Shown: piece after piece, positions 9,005 through 16,391 of the stretch
How the letters are laid out: the number at the start of each line of letters is the position of its first letter
Numbering within the stretch: the stretch's first letter is position 1
NCBI GenBank assembly: GCA_046345315.1
Contig: JBKDKA010000198.1
Location: 1-64,000 of the forward strand
Length of the DNA stretch: 64,000 bases
From: F1-80-MAGs062 sp046345315
GTDB lineage: Bacteria > Planctomycetota > Planctomycetia > Planctomycetales > Planctomycetaceae
Direction of reading: 5' to 3'
Position numbers and translations under genes: made by a program
Notes under the pieces: generated by a model
Seen by the model: only the letters and a program-made list of their open reading frames with translations
Database searches by the model: none
What the model was told of the DNA's origin: nothing

Positions 9005-9799
9005 TTAAGCCGCATCAGAAATCGACGTGACTGCATTTCCGTATCCGACAAGGTCCAGTTCCTGCGTGAGAGTCGTATTCAGGATCGACTCCGTGCGAAC
9101 CAGAATCTCCGCAATCATCGCTCCGTCCATCACACGATGATCGTATGCAAGAGTCACACGACTGCATCCGGACGAATCCAATGGTCCGAATGTCAGACAT
9201 CCCGTGTGGATCGACGGTGGCATCTGAATCTCAGCACCTCGACCAGCCAGCGTTGAGAGGAAAAAAGTTCCCAGACGTTTTGCCCGTGCTCTCGTCGCGA
9301 CATTGAGATTGAACCACCAGATGATGCGTCGCAGTATTGTGGGAAGGTGAGCCAGCCTCCACTGCTGCGCAAACACCCGTTCAACAGGTTCTGTCATAAA
9401 CTCATTAATTCTTCGCTGAATTTCGTCCAGAGACAGCTCCTCAGGGCGAGCAATCTTTCCCCAGAACAGCCAGGGAATGCCGTTGACTGACCTCTGAACC
9501 GTGACAACTCCGACACTGAATGGATGCTGATAAAGGTGAGCCCAGGGAAAGCGATACCAGGTCTGTCGAAGCTCCGGGAACTCAAGGGCTGCCAGTGCAA
9601 ACGCCTTCAGAAACAGAGCGGGCCAGGAAACTCGAACCGAACACGCACTGCGTGCTCTCATGACCTTTTCGAGCGACATAAGTCTGTCGTGTCCGCAGAG
9701 CGGTACTCTTCGGTTGAAATGCAACAGGTCCCATGTCAGCCTGCGAGAGGCCGGGACTGAGAATCGCCGTCCGTTTCGATCGTCCGTTGCTTTCATCAT
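9005..9799 (-). CDS. Stand-alone 2-oxoacid dehydrogenase acyltransferase catalytic domain protein
   Basis: 264 residues resembling only the catalytic domain of E2 (dihydrolipoamide acyltransferase/CAT-like) proteins. The active-site motif is YDHRVMDGAMIAE near residue 220, retaining the His and Asp of the HxxxDG motif, and SxG-type strands precede it. No lipoyl or peripheral-subunit-binding domain is present, so it is not a normal E2. It may use free CoA thioesters. It is the last gene of the leftward cluster hpt, glycosyltransferase, AsmA-like, this gene, 34 bases after the AsmA-like stop. A role in acylating an envelope component is plausible from context but unproven. Start 9799 or the adjacent ATG 9796. 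Confidence 0.78.
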   Translation of the reverse strand: MMKATDDRNGRRFSVPASRRLTWDLLHFNRRVPLCGHDRLMSLEKVMRARSACSVRVSWPALFLKAFALAALEFPELRQTWYRFPWAHLYQHPFSVGVVTVQRSVNGIPWLFWGKIARPEELSLDEIQRRINEFMTEPVERVFAQQWRLAHLPTILRRIIWWFNLNVATRARAKRLGTFFLSTLAGRGAEIQMPPSIHTGCLTFGPLDSSGCSRVTLAYDHRVMDGAMIAEILVRTESILNTTLTQELDLVGYGNAVTSISDAA

Positions 9800-9833
9800 A
9801 AATCACTTCTGCAAAGGGACCCCGAACGAAGGA

Positions 9834-12800
9834 TCAGGGATTTCGTGTGGCCTGCTGGAAGGGTCGAACATTGAAGATCCCCGGGATCACAAGACCCGGT
9901 GTCGGACCGTCGGGATTTGGCTGGAACTGATTCAGCAACTGTCGAAGAGATTCGTCCATCTGCTGACGAGGCCGGATTTCCGTCTGTGGATGATCGATGG
10001 TGCCGGTCACCTTGACCCCGACCCATTGAGTGCTCGTCGCGAACACGAGTTCCTTGACGAGCGGGATAGAACGAGGCCCGGATTTTCCGGGCTGAGAATA
10101 AAAGTCCAGCTTCACATCCCCGGAAAACCCGACTCTTCCACGTCCACGCATAGCAAGAGTTTCTCCCACGAGGTCGATCGGATTAAACCAGAACGCACGA
10201 TCCTGAACCTTGAAATTCAGAAGAGCATAGTTGAATGCAGAACGCTCACGAACGATGAAATTCAACTTCGATAAAGCGCCAAGAAGTTCCAGCATGAGCG
10301 GCAGTTCATAAAGTGATGCAGGGCTGATCTGCATCTGCCCTTCCCCTTCCATGCTGTCCTGACTGTCCGGTGCTCCCGTCAGATAGAGCCATGCGTTTAC
10401 GTTTCCAGCAAGATCCGGCTGACCGGAGATGTGTCGTGCCGCGTACGACTGCAGCGAGGCCTTGTTGATCTGCCCGAAAAGCTGATACCCCTGACCACTG
10501 CGAAGATCAATCAGCGCATTCAGAAGCAGAGTTCCGCCGTACGCACGCCCGCGAAGCTGAGCATCTTCCGGAACGTTCTGAGGACTGATCTGCTTCTGAA
10601 AGATATCCCTGCTGCCGAGCAGAAGTTCTTCTTCGTCCATGACGTAATTGCCGGCAATTTCCGTCAGTGTCATCCCGCGGACCAGTACAGAGTCGAGTCG
10701 AATGTCTCCGGTGTTGCTGAGATGAACGCCATCCCATGTTCCCTGAGCGGTCACGAGACCGGAAACCTTCTGCAGATCAAGTCCCGCGGCAACACCGCAG
10801 TCTCTCAACCGAAGATTCATGTTCCATGCTGCCGTTGGAGACACCGTCCCATTGGTCTGCCCTCGAAATTCAAGCTCTGACCCTTCGATTGAAACACGAC
10901 CTGACTGAGACAACCGCCCCATCATCTGACGCCATGAGTCCGGCAATGCGACCCGAAGGTCATCGTCGGGGGCCAGGTCTCTTGCGCTCAGATCGTTCAG
11001 ATGCACAATCCACTGCTCATCACTGGTGACCTCAGCCCAGCCTTTTGCGTTGATGGGAGCACCGTCATGCTCCGCAGACAGACTCAGGATCTCGCAATGC
11101 TGAGCTCCTCCATTCTGAGGATCGTTCGGATCGAAGGTCATTCGCAATGACGAAACCTGCATCCGATAAGGAAACGGCCTCGGGTAAATCTCAGCGTCGA
11201 AAAGCTCCACCATCGGAAGCTGCACCACCGGCTTCTGACCTGGCTGCGCCGTCCAGTGAATCTTTGTGATCAGATTCAGACGGCCTGAAGGCTCGAGGAT
11301 CTTCCAAAGCTTCTGATGCGACGGACTGAGCGCACTCTGAAGCTCTGAACTGAGTGCCGTATTCTTCGCCGTCACCTCCAGTTCAAGCACACCCGGAAGC
11401 GGACTTCCGCGATACGTTCCATGAGCAGAAAGCTGACCATCGCTGTGCTCGCCCGCAAGATCCTCAAATGTCCAGAGCTTGTTCCGTGTATCGTACTGCA
11501 GTTTTCCGTTAAGCTTTTTGATTGAAATCGGGAACCCGCGAAACCTCATCGCAGAATTCATGACTTCAGCATTAAGCACCATTTCGATTCGATTGTTGAG
11601 TCCCGGTGCCCGGTAACACTCCAGATGAGCATTTCCCGTCCCTGTGAGGTCGAGACTGTCAAGAACCTTTCTGCCAGGTGGTTCCAGAGCGTCACGAAAC
11701 CGACTGTCTATCGGCAGCTCTGTGACTCCCACAGTGAATCGCATCTCAGCTTCCGGACCGGGGTTTCGGACGCTTCCGGTGATCGACAACGGTCTGCCGG
11801 CGACAACCCCTTCAAGATCCATGTCCAGGATAAGATTTCCCGGTGAACGCTCTCCCTCACCGAAAGGTCTCTGAACGATCGTCCCTGTAATCTCAGTGAC
11901 TGGATGTCGAAACTTATGGAAGATCGCTTTCCCGGCAGTCACTTTTGCATTGAGGCTCGTCGGAATCCAGCGTCCCCCGGGCAGCTGCTCCAGCTGAACA
12001 TCTCCGCTGAGATTTCCGTCCGGCTGAAAATGATCGAAGAACAACTCTGCTCTCGGTGAAAGGAATCTGGTGATCCTTCGATCCACATGAAAATCTTCCA
12101 CGTGCAGCGTTGCAACCGCCGCGCCGGCATTCTCCGTGCGATCAATCTTCACCTCACCGGATATCCGGGCGTCACCGTCGCGAGCCTCATCGATTCGTAA
12201 AATGGCCTGACGGTTGTCGCAGAAAAGTTTGGCTCTGACATCCGTCAGAATGTCATTCAGAACGTAAGTTGTAAACTGCCCGTCCCTCATGTCGATGAAC
12301 AGGCGAAAATCAGGAACTGGAGTCTTTGGGTTCCCCTGCAGTGATATACTGAGGTCTGCCACGGCAAGAAATCTCGGGGAATACGGGGAAGTTCCGATGA
12401 GCAGCGCCGATGATTTTCCAGGTGGCGTTTCGGAAGATTCCGGAATCAATCGCTGGACCATCCCATCCAGTCGGGCCATGGTCTGCTGAATTCTCGGAGC
12501 CGTCTTTGACGCGACGTCCACGAGCTTCTGACCAATCTGAATGTTGCGTGCTCGCGCATCGAGCTTCCAGTAGCCGGTATTGATATCCAGCTCACCGGTG
12601 AGTTTCGCGGAAGCCGTTTCTCGGAGTCCGAGATCTCCATCAAAGACGTAGCTGACCGCTGACTTCGGAACGGCCTGAAATGCGTCAGTGTTCAGAATTA
12701 ATCCGGACGGAGGCAGATTGCTGCTGTGATGCAGCTCGAGCTGTGTCCTGACATCCTCCAGAATGATCAGCGGCAATGGTGGCGTCTGACTGCCTTCAGT

Positions 12801-13202
12801 CCGCACAAAACGGACATGCTGCCAGTTCCACCTGCCATCATCCTTCCAGATCGCCAGTACGTCTGCATGACTCAGCTGAATCGATTTCAGCACGAGACGC
12901 TGACGCTCAATGAGCTCAGACGGCTCTACGATGGCAATCAGCTCTTTCGCTCTCAACCATGCGCGATCTGTAGCTCGATCCCGAATCTCCACGGATCCGA
13001 GTCGAAGTGTCGAACCACCGGTCAGCCTGGCAGTGCCGATATGAAGCTCAAGATCAGGAAGCGCCAGCTGGAAACCAGCCTCAACTTTCTGTCGCAACAG
13101 TCGATCAGAATTCTGCCACAACCACAGACCGGAGGCGCCCACCAGCGCACACGCCAGCAACAGCAGAAGGATCGCCCACTTGAATACAGCAAAAAGCTTC
13201 AT
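9834..13202 (-). CDS. AsmA/YhdP-like giant envelope protein
   Basis: 1122 residues: a single N-terminal membrane anchor (about residues 8-30, rich in L and A) followed by more than 1000 residues of low-cysteine beta-rich sequence. The layout fits the AsmA/TamB/YhdP superfamily of periplasmic bridge proteins, proposed to carry lipids between membranes. Near the C-terminus, MEGEGQMQISPASLYELP and FNYALLNFKVQDRAFWFNPIDLVGETLAMRGRG resemble the AsmA C-terminal 'minimisation' region. It lies in a leftward cluster with a membrane glycosyltransferase (85-base gap) and an acyltransferase. No repeats of identical sequence were noted. Confidence 0.8.
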   Translation of the reverse strand: MKLFAVFKWAILLLLLACALVGASGLWLWQNSDRLLRQKVEAGFQLALPDLELHIGTARLTGGSTLRLGSVEIRDRATDRAWLRAKELIAIVEPSELIERQRLVLKSIQLSHADVLAIWKDDGRWNWQHVRFVRTEGSQTPPLPLIILEDVRTQLELHHSSNLPPSGLILNTDAFQAVPKSAVSYVFDGDLGLRETASAKLTGELDINTGYWKLDARARNIQIGQKLVDVASKTAPRIQQTMARLDGMVQRLIPESSETPPGKSSALLIGTSPYSPRFLAVADLSISLQGNPKTPVPDFRLFIDMRDGQFTTYVLNDILTDVRAKLFCDNRQAILRIDEARDGDARISGEVKIDRTENAGAAVATLHVEDFHVDRRITRFLSPRAELFFDHFQPDGNLSGDVQLEQLPGGRWIPTSLNAKVTAGKAIFHKFRHPVTEITGTIVQRPFGEGERSPGNLILDMDLEGVVAGRPLSITGSVRNPGPEAEMRFTVGVTELPIDSRFRDALEPPGRKVLDSLDLTGTGNAHLECYRAPGLNNRIEMVLNAEVMNSAMRFRGFPISIKKLNGKLQYDTRNKLWTFEDLAGEHSDGQLSAHGTYRGSPLPGVLELEVTAKNTALSSELQSALSPSHQKLWKILEPSGRLNLITKIHWTAQPGQKPVVQLPMVELFDAEIYPRPFPYRMQVSSLRMTFDPNDPQNGGAQHCEILSLSAEHDGAPINAKGWAEVTSDEQWIVHLNDLSARDLAPDDDLRVALPDSWRQMMGRLSQSGRVSIEGSELEFRGQTNGTVSPTAAWNMNLRLRDCGVAAGLDLQKVSGLVTAQGTWDGVHLSNTGDIRLDSVLVRGMTLTEIAGNYVMDEEELLLGSRDIFQKQISPQNVPEDAQLRGRAYGGTLLLNALIDLRSGQGYQLFGQINKASLQSYAARHISGQPDLAGNVNAWLYLTGAPDSQDSMEGEGQMQISPASLYELPLMLELLGALSKLNFIVRERSAFNYALLNFKVQDRAFWFNPIDLVGETLAMRGRGRVGFSGDVKLDFYSQPGKSGPRSIPLVKELVFATSTQWVGVKVTGTIDHPQTEIRPRQQMDESLRQLLNQFQPNPDGPTPGLVIPGIFNVRPFQQATRNP

Positions 13203-13287
13203 GCATCCTTGCCTGAAGACTCAAAACACCAGACTCATCGGAAATCCGCGGACAGCCTTTTCAGGCCACACCACGAATCAGCGAGGC

Positions 13288-14607
13288 TCATTCGCCCTCG
13301 AAAGTAACCGCCCTGTTGTGATTAGGAGCAACGTTCCAGACTTTGGAGATACCAGCTGCAGCAATCACGCTGAGCGGAAACTCGACTGGTAAACGATATC
13401 GCACTGACCCCACAAAGACCATATGAACCAGCAGAAACTGCAGAAACGGTCCCGCCAGCAACAACGCCCCGCCACCCCGACGCAACAAAATGGGAAGACC
13501 TGACAAAATAAGAAACACAAAAGGCACATAAAACACGAGAGACAGAAAAACGACAGAACGTCCGGAGACACCTTCTGCATTCGGAAATGGACTGAGGTAC
13601 CGCAGTGCCTTGATGGCACCCAGCTCCATCGCTCTGATCGGATTTCCGGCGACAAAGTCCCACGCTCTTCGCTTGTACGTTTCATTCACATCAAACTCCG
13701 ACATCGTCAGACTGAGATTCTCCTCATCGAAGAATCTCATGTCGCTTGCTCCCGTCGCCTTCGGATGCAGCCCGTCGTATAGACTCGGCCCGGACCAGAG
13801 TGAGGTGAAGATCCAGTGACCCGTCACGGTTGAGTTTCGGTACGCCCACGGTGAAAGCGCAAGCACACATCCAGCCGCGATTAAACCGGCTCCCGCGAAT
13901 CGCAGCAAACGTTGCTGGCGGTCGGAAATGATGAGCAGCAGTGCGCTGAATCCAGTCCAGAGCAGCCAGCCCGGCCGGACCAGGACACCGATGCCGATGA
14001 CGATCCCGGTGATCAGTGATTTCACCATGAATCGAAGCTCTGAACTGCCTGAATCTGCAATCTTCTGAAGCGAGAGAATGAGATCCGAAAGCAGGATCAA
14101 CCCGCACAGTAACCAGAACGCGAACCATGTTTCAGACAGAATCAGGACACTGTTACCAATCTGAAGCGGTGAGAATGCGGTCAGCACTGCAGCAAAGAGC
14201 GAGGTTCGTTCGTCAGTCCATTTCCGAGCAAGAATCCACGTCAACCAGCAGCAGCTCGTTCCAACTCCCGCGAGGACGATGCTGGCTGCCAGAGTCGATT
14301 GACCGAAAACAACAATGGAGGCACTCAGCAGCAGAGGAAAACCGGGCATCCGAAGGACATAGCGAGGAGGCTGATAGATGCTGTACTCGTTCCCCTCAGA
14401 GATGCTGATGGCAAGTTGCCAGTATCCGTTCGCATCGCCTTCAATCAGAAATTGCCGTCCCTGAGCCTGCACATACTGATCGACAGCGATGGCAGTCGCG
14501 CATCGAATCAGAAATGCCAAAGCGAGAATCAGCAGCAACCATCTCCGCAAGTAACGGTCGTCGGGCCAGAGATGACAACACGCCCATGTCCCTGAACGAT
14601 CTGACAT
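13288..14607 (-). CDS. Polytopic membrane glycosyltransferase (ArnT/PMT-like, GT39/GT83 type)
   Basis: 439 residues with about ten hydrophobic segments. The first periplasmic loop begins after helix 1 and holds GDANGYWQLAISI and the RMPGFPLLLS motif, typical of dolichyl/undecaprenyl-phosphate-mannose protein mannosyltransferase-like proteins, where an acidic residue in this loop is catalytic. The enzyme would transfer a sugar from a polyprenyl-phosphate carrier at the outer face of the inner membrane. Its ATG shares one base with the hpt stop codon (TGATG at 14605-14609), indicating translational coupling. Acceptor unknown. Confidence 0.82.
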   Translation of the reverse strand: MSDRSGTWACCHLWPDDRYLRRWLLLILALAFLIRCATAIAVDQYVQAQGRQFLIEGDANGYWQLAISISEGNEYSIYQPPRYVLRMPGFPLLLSASIVVFGQSTLAASIVLAGVGTSCCWLTWILARKWTDERTSLFAAVLTAFSPLQIGNSVLILSETWFAFWLLCGLILLSDLILSLQKIADSGSSELRFMVKSLITGIVIGIGVLVRPGWLLWTGFSALLLIISDRQQRLLRFAGAGLIAAGCVLALSPWAYRNSTVTGHWIFTSLWSGPSLYDGLHPKATGASDMRFFDEENLSLTMSEFDVNETYKRRAWDFVAGNPIRAMELGAIKALRYLSPFPNAEGVSGRSVVFLSLVFYVPFVFLILSGLPILLRRGGGALLLAGPFLQFLLVHMVFVGSVRYRLPVEFPLSVIAAAGISKVWNVAPNHNRAVTFEGE

Positions 14608-15164
14608 CAGGTCGATTGTCCTTCCGGCTGAGAATTCTCAGCGAATCGCAGATCGTCCTCATCGGGAACACCAACAAATGGAAGGTGCCGGAATTCATCG
14701 TTGTAGTCGAGCCCGTATCCGACAACAAAGCGGTCCGGGATGCTGAATCCGTAGAAATCCGGGCGAAGGCTCACAACAGTCCGAGAGGATTTCCAGAGAA
14801 GAACTCCGGTTCGAACGCTCCGCACGCGATATTCTTCCAATGCTTCAATCAGGCCGACCATCGTTCGGCCGGTGTCAAAGATATCATCGAGAATCAGGAC
14901 GTCGCGATCGCTGAGATCCGGAAGCAGAGTTCGGTTTACGGTCAGTTCACCGGGTGTTGTCCGAGTTCCGCCATAGCTGGAGGCCTGAATGAGCGCAACA
15001 CGCAGAGGAATTTTTGTGGCTCGAATCAGATCCGCAAGAAAGACCAGACTCCCGGTCAGTACTCCAAGTATGGTGAGTGGACGCCCGGTATACTCGGCAC
15101 TGATCTGCGTTCCGAGTTCCATCACCCGCTGTCGAATCTCATCTTCACTGATCAGAATCTGCAT
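14607..15164 (-). CDS. hpt: Hypoxanthine phosphoribosyltransferase
   Basis: 185 residues. The PRPP-binding loop is VLILDDIFDTGRTM and the flexible-loop region contains ASSYGGTRTTPGEL. A C-terminal purine-contact segment reads YGFSIPDRFVVGYGLDYNDEFRHLPFVGV, all typical of Hpt/Hgt. It salvages hypoxanthine (and often guanine) to the nucleotide using PRPP in the cytoplasm. First gene of the leftward cluster, overlapping the glycosyltransferase by one base. Divergent from thiL across a 170-base gap that should hold both promoters. The C-terminus is about ten residues longer than E. coli Hpt. Confidence 0.95.
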   Translation of the reverse strand: MQILISEDEIRQRVMELGTQISAEYTGRPLTILGVLTGSLVFLADLIRATKIPLRVALIQASSYGGTRTTPGELTVNRTLLPDLSDRDVLILDDIFDTGRTMVGLIEALEEYRVRSVRTGVLLWKSSRTVVSLRPDFYGFSIPDRFVVGYGLDYNDEFRHLPFVGVPDEDDLRFAENSQPEGQST

Positions 15165-15334
15165 CGGTTCAGCATACCTTTTCCGAAGGTGCCGGCATAA
15201 AACGCTGCCATTCGAGGACTACCCGAAACAATCCATCCAGTGTCGTCTCCCCCGGCTTCATCACGGATCTTTCGACGGACAGATCTGACTCTCTGGCAGC
15301 ATAACAGATCCCGCGACAGTTCAGCAGGCTTTTC

Positions 15335-16273
15335 ATGGACAGCGAACTTCAGTTTATCAGAGACCTCACAAAACAACTGAAGGTGCGACCTCCAGTGGAA
15401 GTCGGCATCGGTGACGATGGTGCCGTTCTTCGACTTCAGTCTTCAGATCGCCAGGTCGTCGTGACAGACATGCTCCTGGACGGAATTCATTTCGACCTCA
15501 AAACAACTTCTCCGGAACTCGCCGGGCGAAAAGCTGTTGCCGTCAACCTCAGTGACCTCGCGGCCATGGGTTGCCGTCCGACGGCGGCTTTTGTCTCCAT
15601 AGCAGTTCCCTTCAGTATTTCAGGAGGGCAGACGGAATTTCTGCGGAGACTGTATGACGGAATTCGAACGATCTCTGAGGAGTTCAGCTTCACGATTGCC
15701 GGGGGAGATACAAATTCGTGGAACGGCCCCTTTGCCATCAATGTCTGTCTCACAGGAGAGCCTTTTGCCGAACGGGAAGCTCTTCGGTCAGAAGCTCGTC
15801 CGGGAGACTTCATTTTCGTCACCGGAAGACTGGGTGGCAGTCTGCGGAATCAGCGGCATCTCACATTTCGCCCCCATCTGGTCGAGTCAGAGTGGCTGAT
15901 GAAAAGCGGTCACGTTCATGCAATGATGGATATCTCGGATGGACTGGCAATCGACCTGCATCGGCTGCTGGAAGCAAGCCATGTCGGGGCAATCATCGAT
16001 GCAGCTGCGATTCCGATTCACGATGACGTAGACCCGATTGCAGCACCGGAGCAGCGACTGCAGTCTGCACTAAGTGACGGCGAGGATTTTGTTCTCCTGG
16101 TGACGGCATCACCGGACTCCCTGATCGATCAGACGAAAGCTGCTGAAGAGAATCAGTTCTTCCTCCGAAAGATCGGGGAGATCACCAGCGGACGAGAATG
16201 CCTGATCAGAGATTCACAGCACCGAACAGCCCCCCTGCCCGTCACGGGATGGCAGCATCAGATCAGAGACTAA
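15335..16273 (+). CDS. thiL: Thiamine-monophosphate kinase
   Basis: 312 residues, standard length for ThiL, which phosphorylates thiamine monophosphate to thiamine diphosphate. N-terminal VGIGDDGAVLR, then VVTDMLLDGIHFD, LAGRKAVAVNLSDLAAMGCRPTAAFVS and the metal-binding FTIAGGDTNSW match the family, as do the C-terminal MDISDGLAIDLHRLL and LSDGEDFVLL. Monocistronic by appearance; it converges with the sugar dehydrogenase gene across a region containing a 15-bp inverted repeat that may terminate transcription. Confidence 0.96.
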   Translation: MDSELQFIRDLTKQLKVRPPVEVGIGDDGAVLRLQSSDRQVVVTDMLLDGIHFDLKTTSPELAGRKAVAVNLSDLAAMGCRPTAAFVSIAVPFSISGGQTEFLRRLYDGIRTISEEFSFTIAGGDTNSWNGPFAINVCLTGEPFAEREALRSEARPGDFIFVTGRLGGSLRNQRHLTFRPHLVESEWLMKSGHVHAMMDISDGLAIDLHRLLEASHVGAIIDAAAIPIHDDVDPIAAPEQRLQSALSDGEDFVLLVTASPDSLIDQTKAAEENQFFLRKIGEITSGRECLIRDSQHRTAPLPVTGWQHQIRD

Positions 16274-16279
16274 ATCGCA

Positions 16280-16364
16280 TTTCAAAACCGGGACAGGCAC
16301 CCCTGGAGTTACAGAATTTTCAGAAAAACACCGCATCTGTCGGGAACCAGTCCCGGTTTTGAAA
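16280..16364. repeat. Short interspersed inverted-repeat element with 15-bp perfect arms
   Basis: Arms at 16280-16294 (tttcaaaaccgggac) and 16350-16364 (gtcccggttttgaaa) are exact reverse complements separated by 55 bases. They lie in the convergent gap between thiL and the sugar dehydrogenase gene. The right-hand core ccagtcccggttttg recurs at 19500-19514. The structure could act as a bidirectional terminator or be a REP-like dispersed repeat. Confidence 0.75.
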
Positions 16365-16391
16365 CCACCTGCAGAACCCGGCCGCTGCTCA

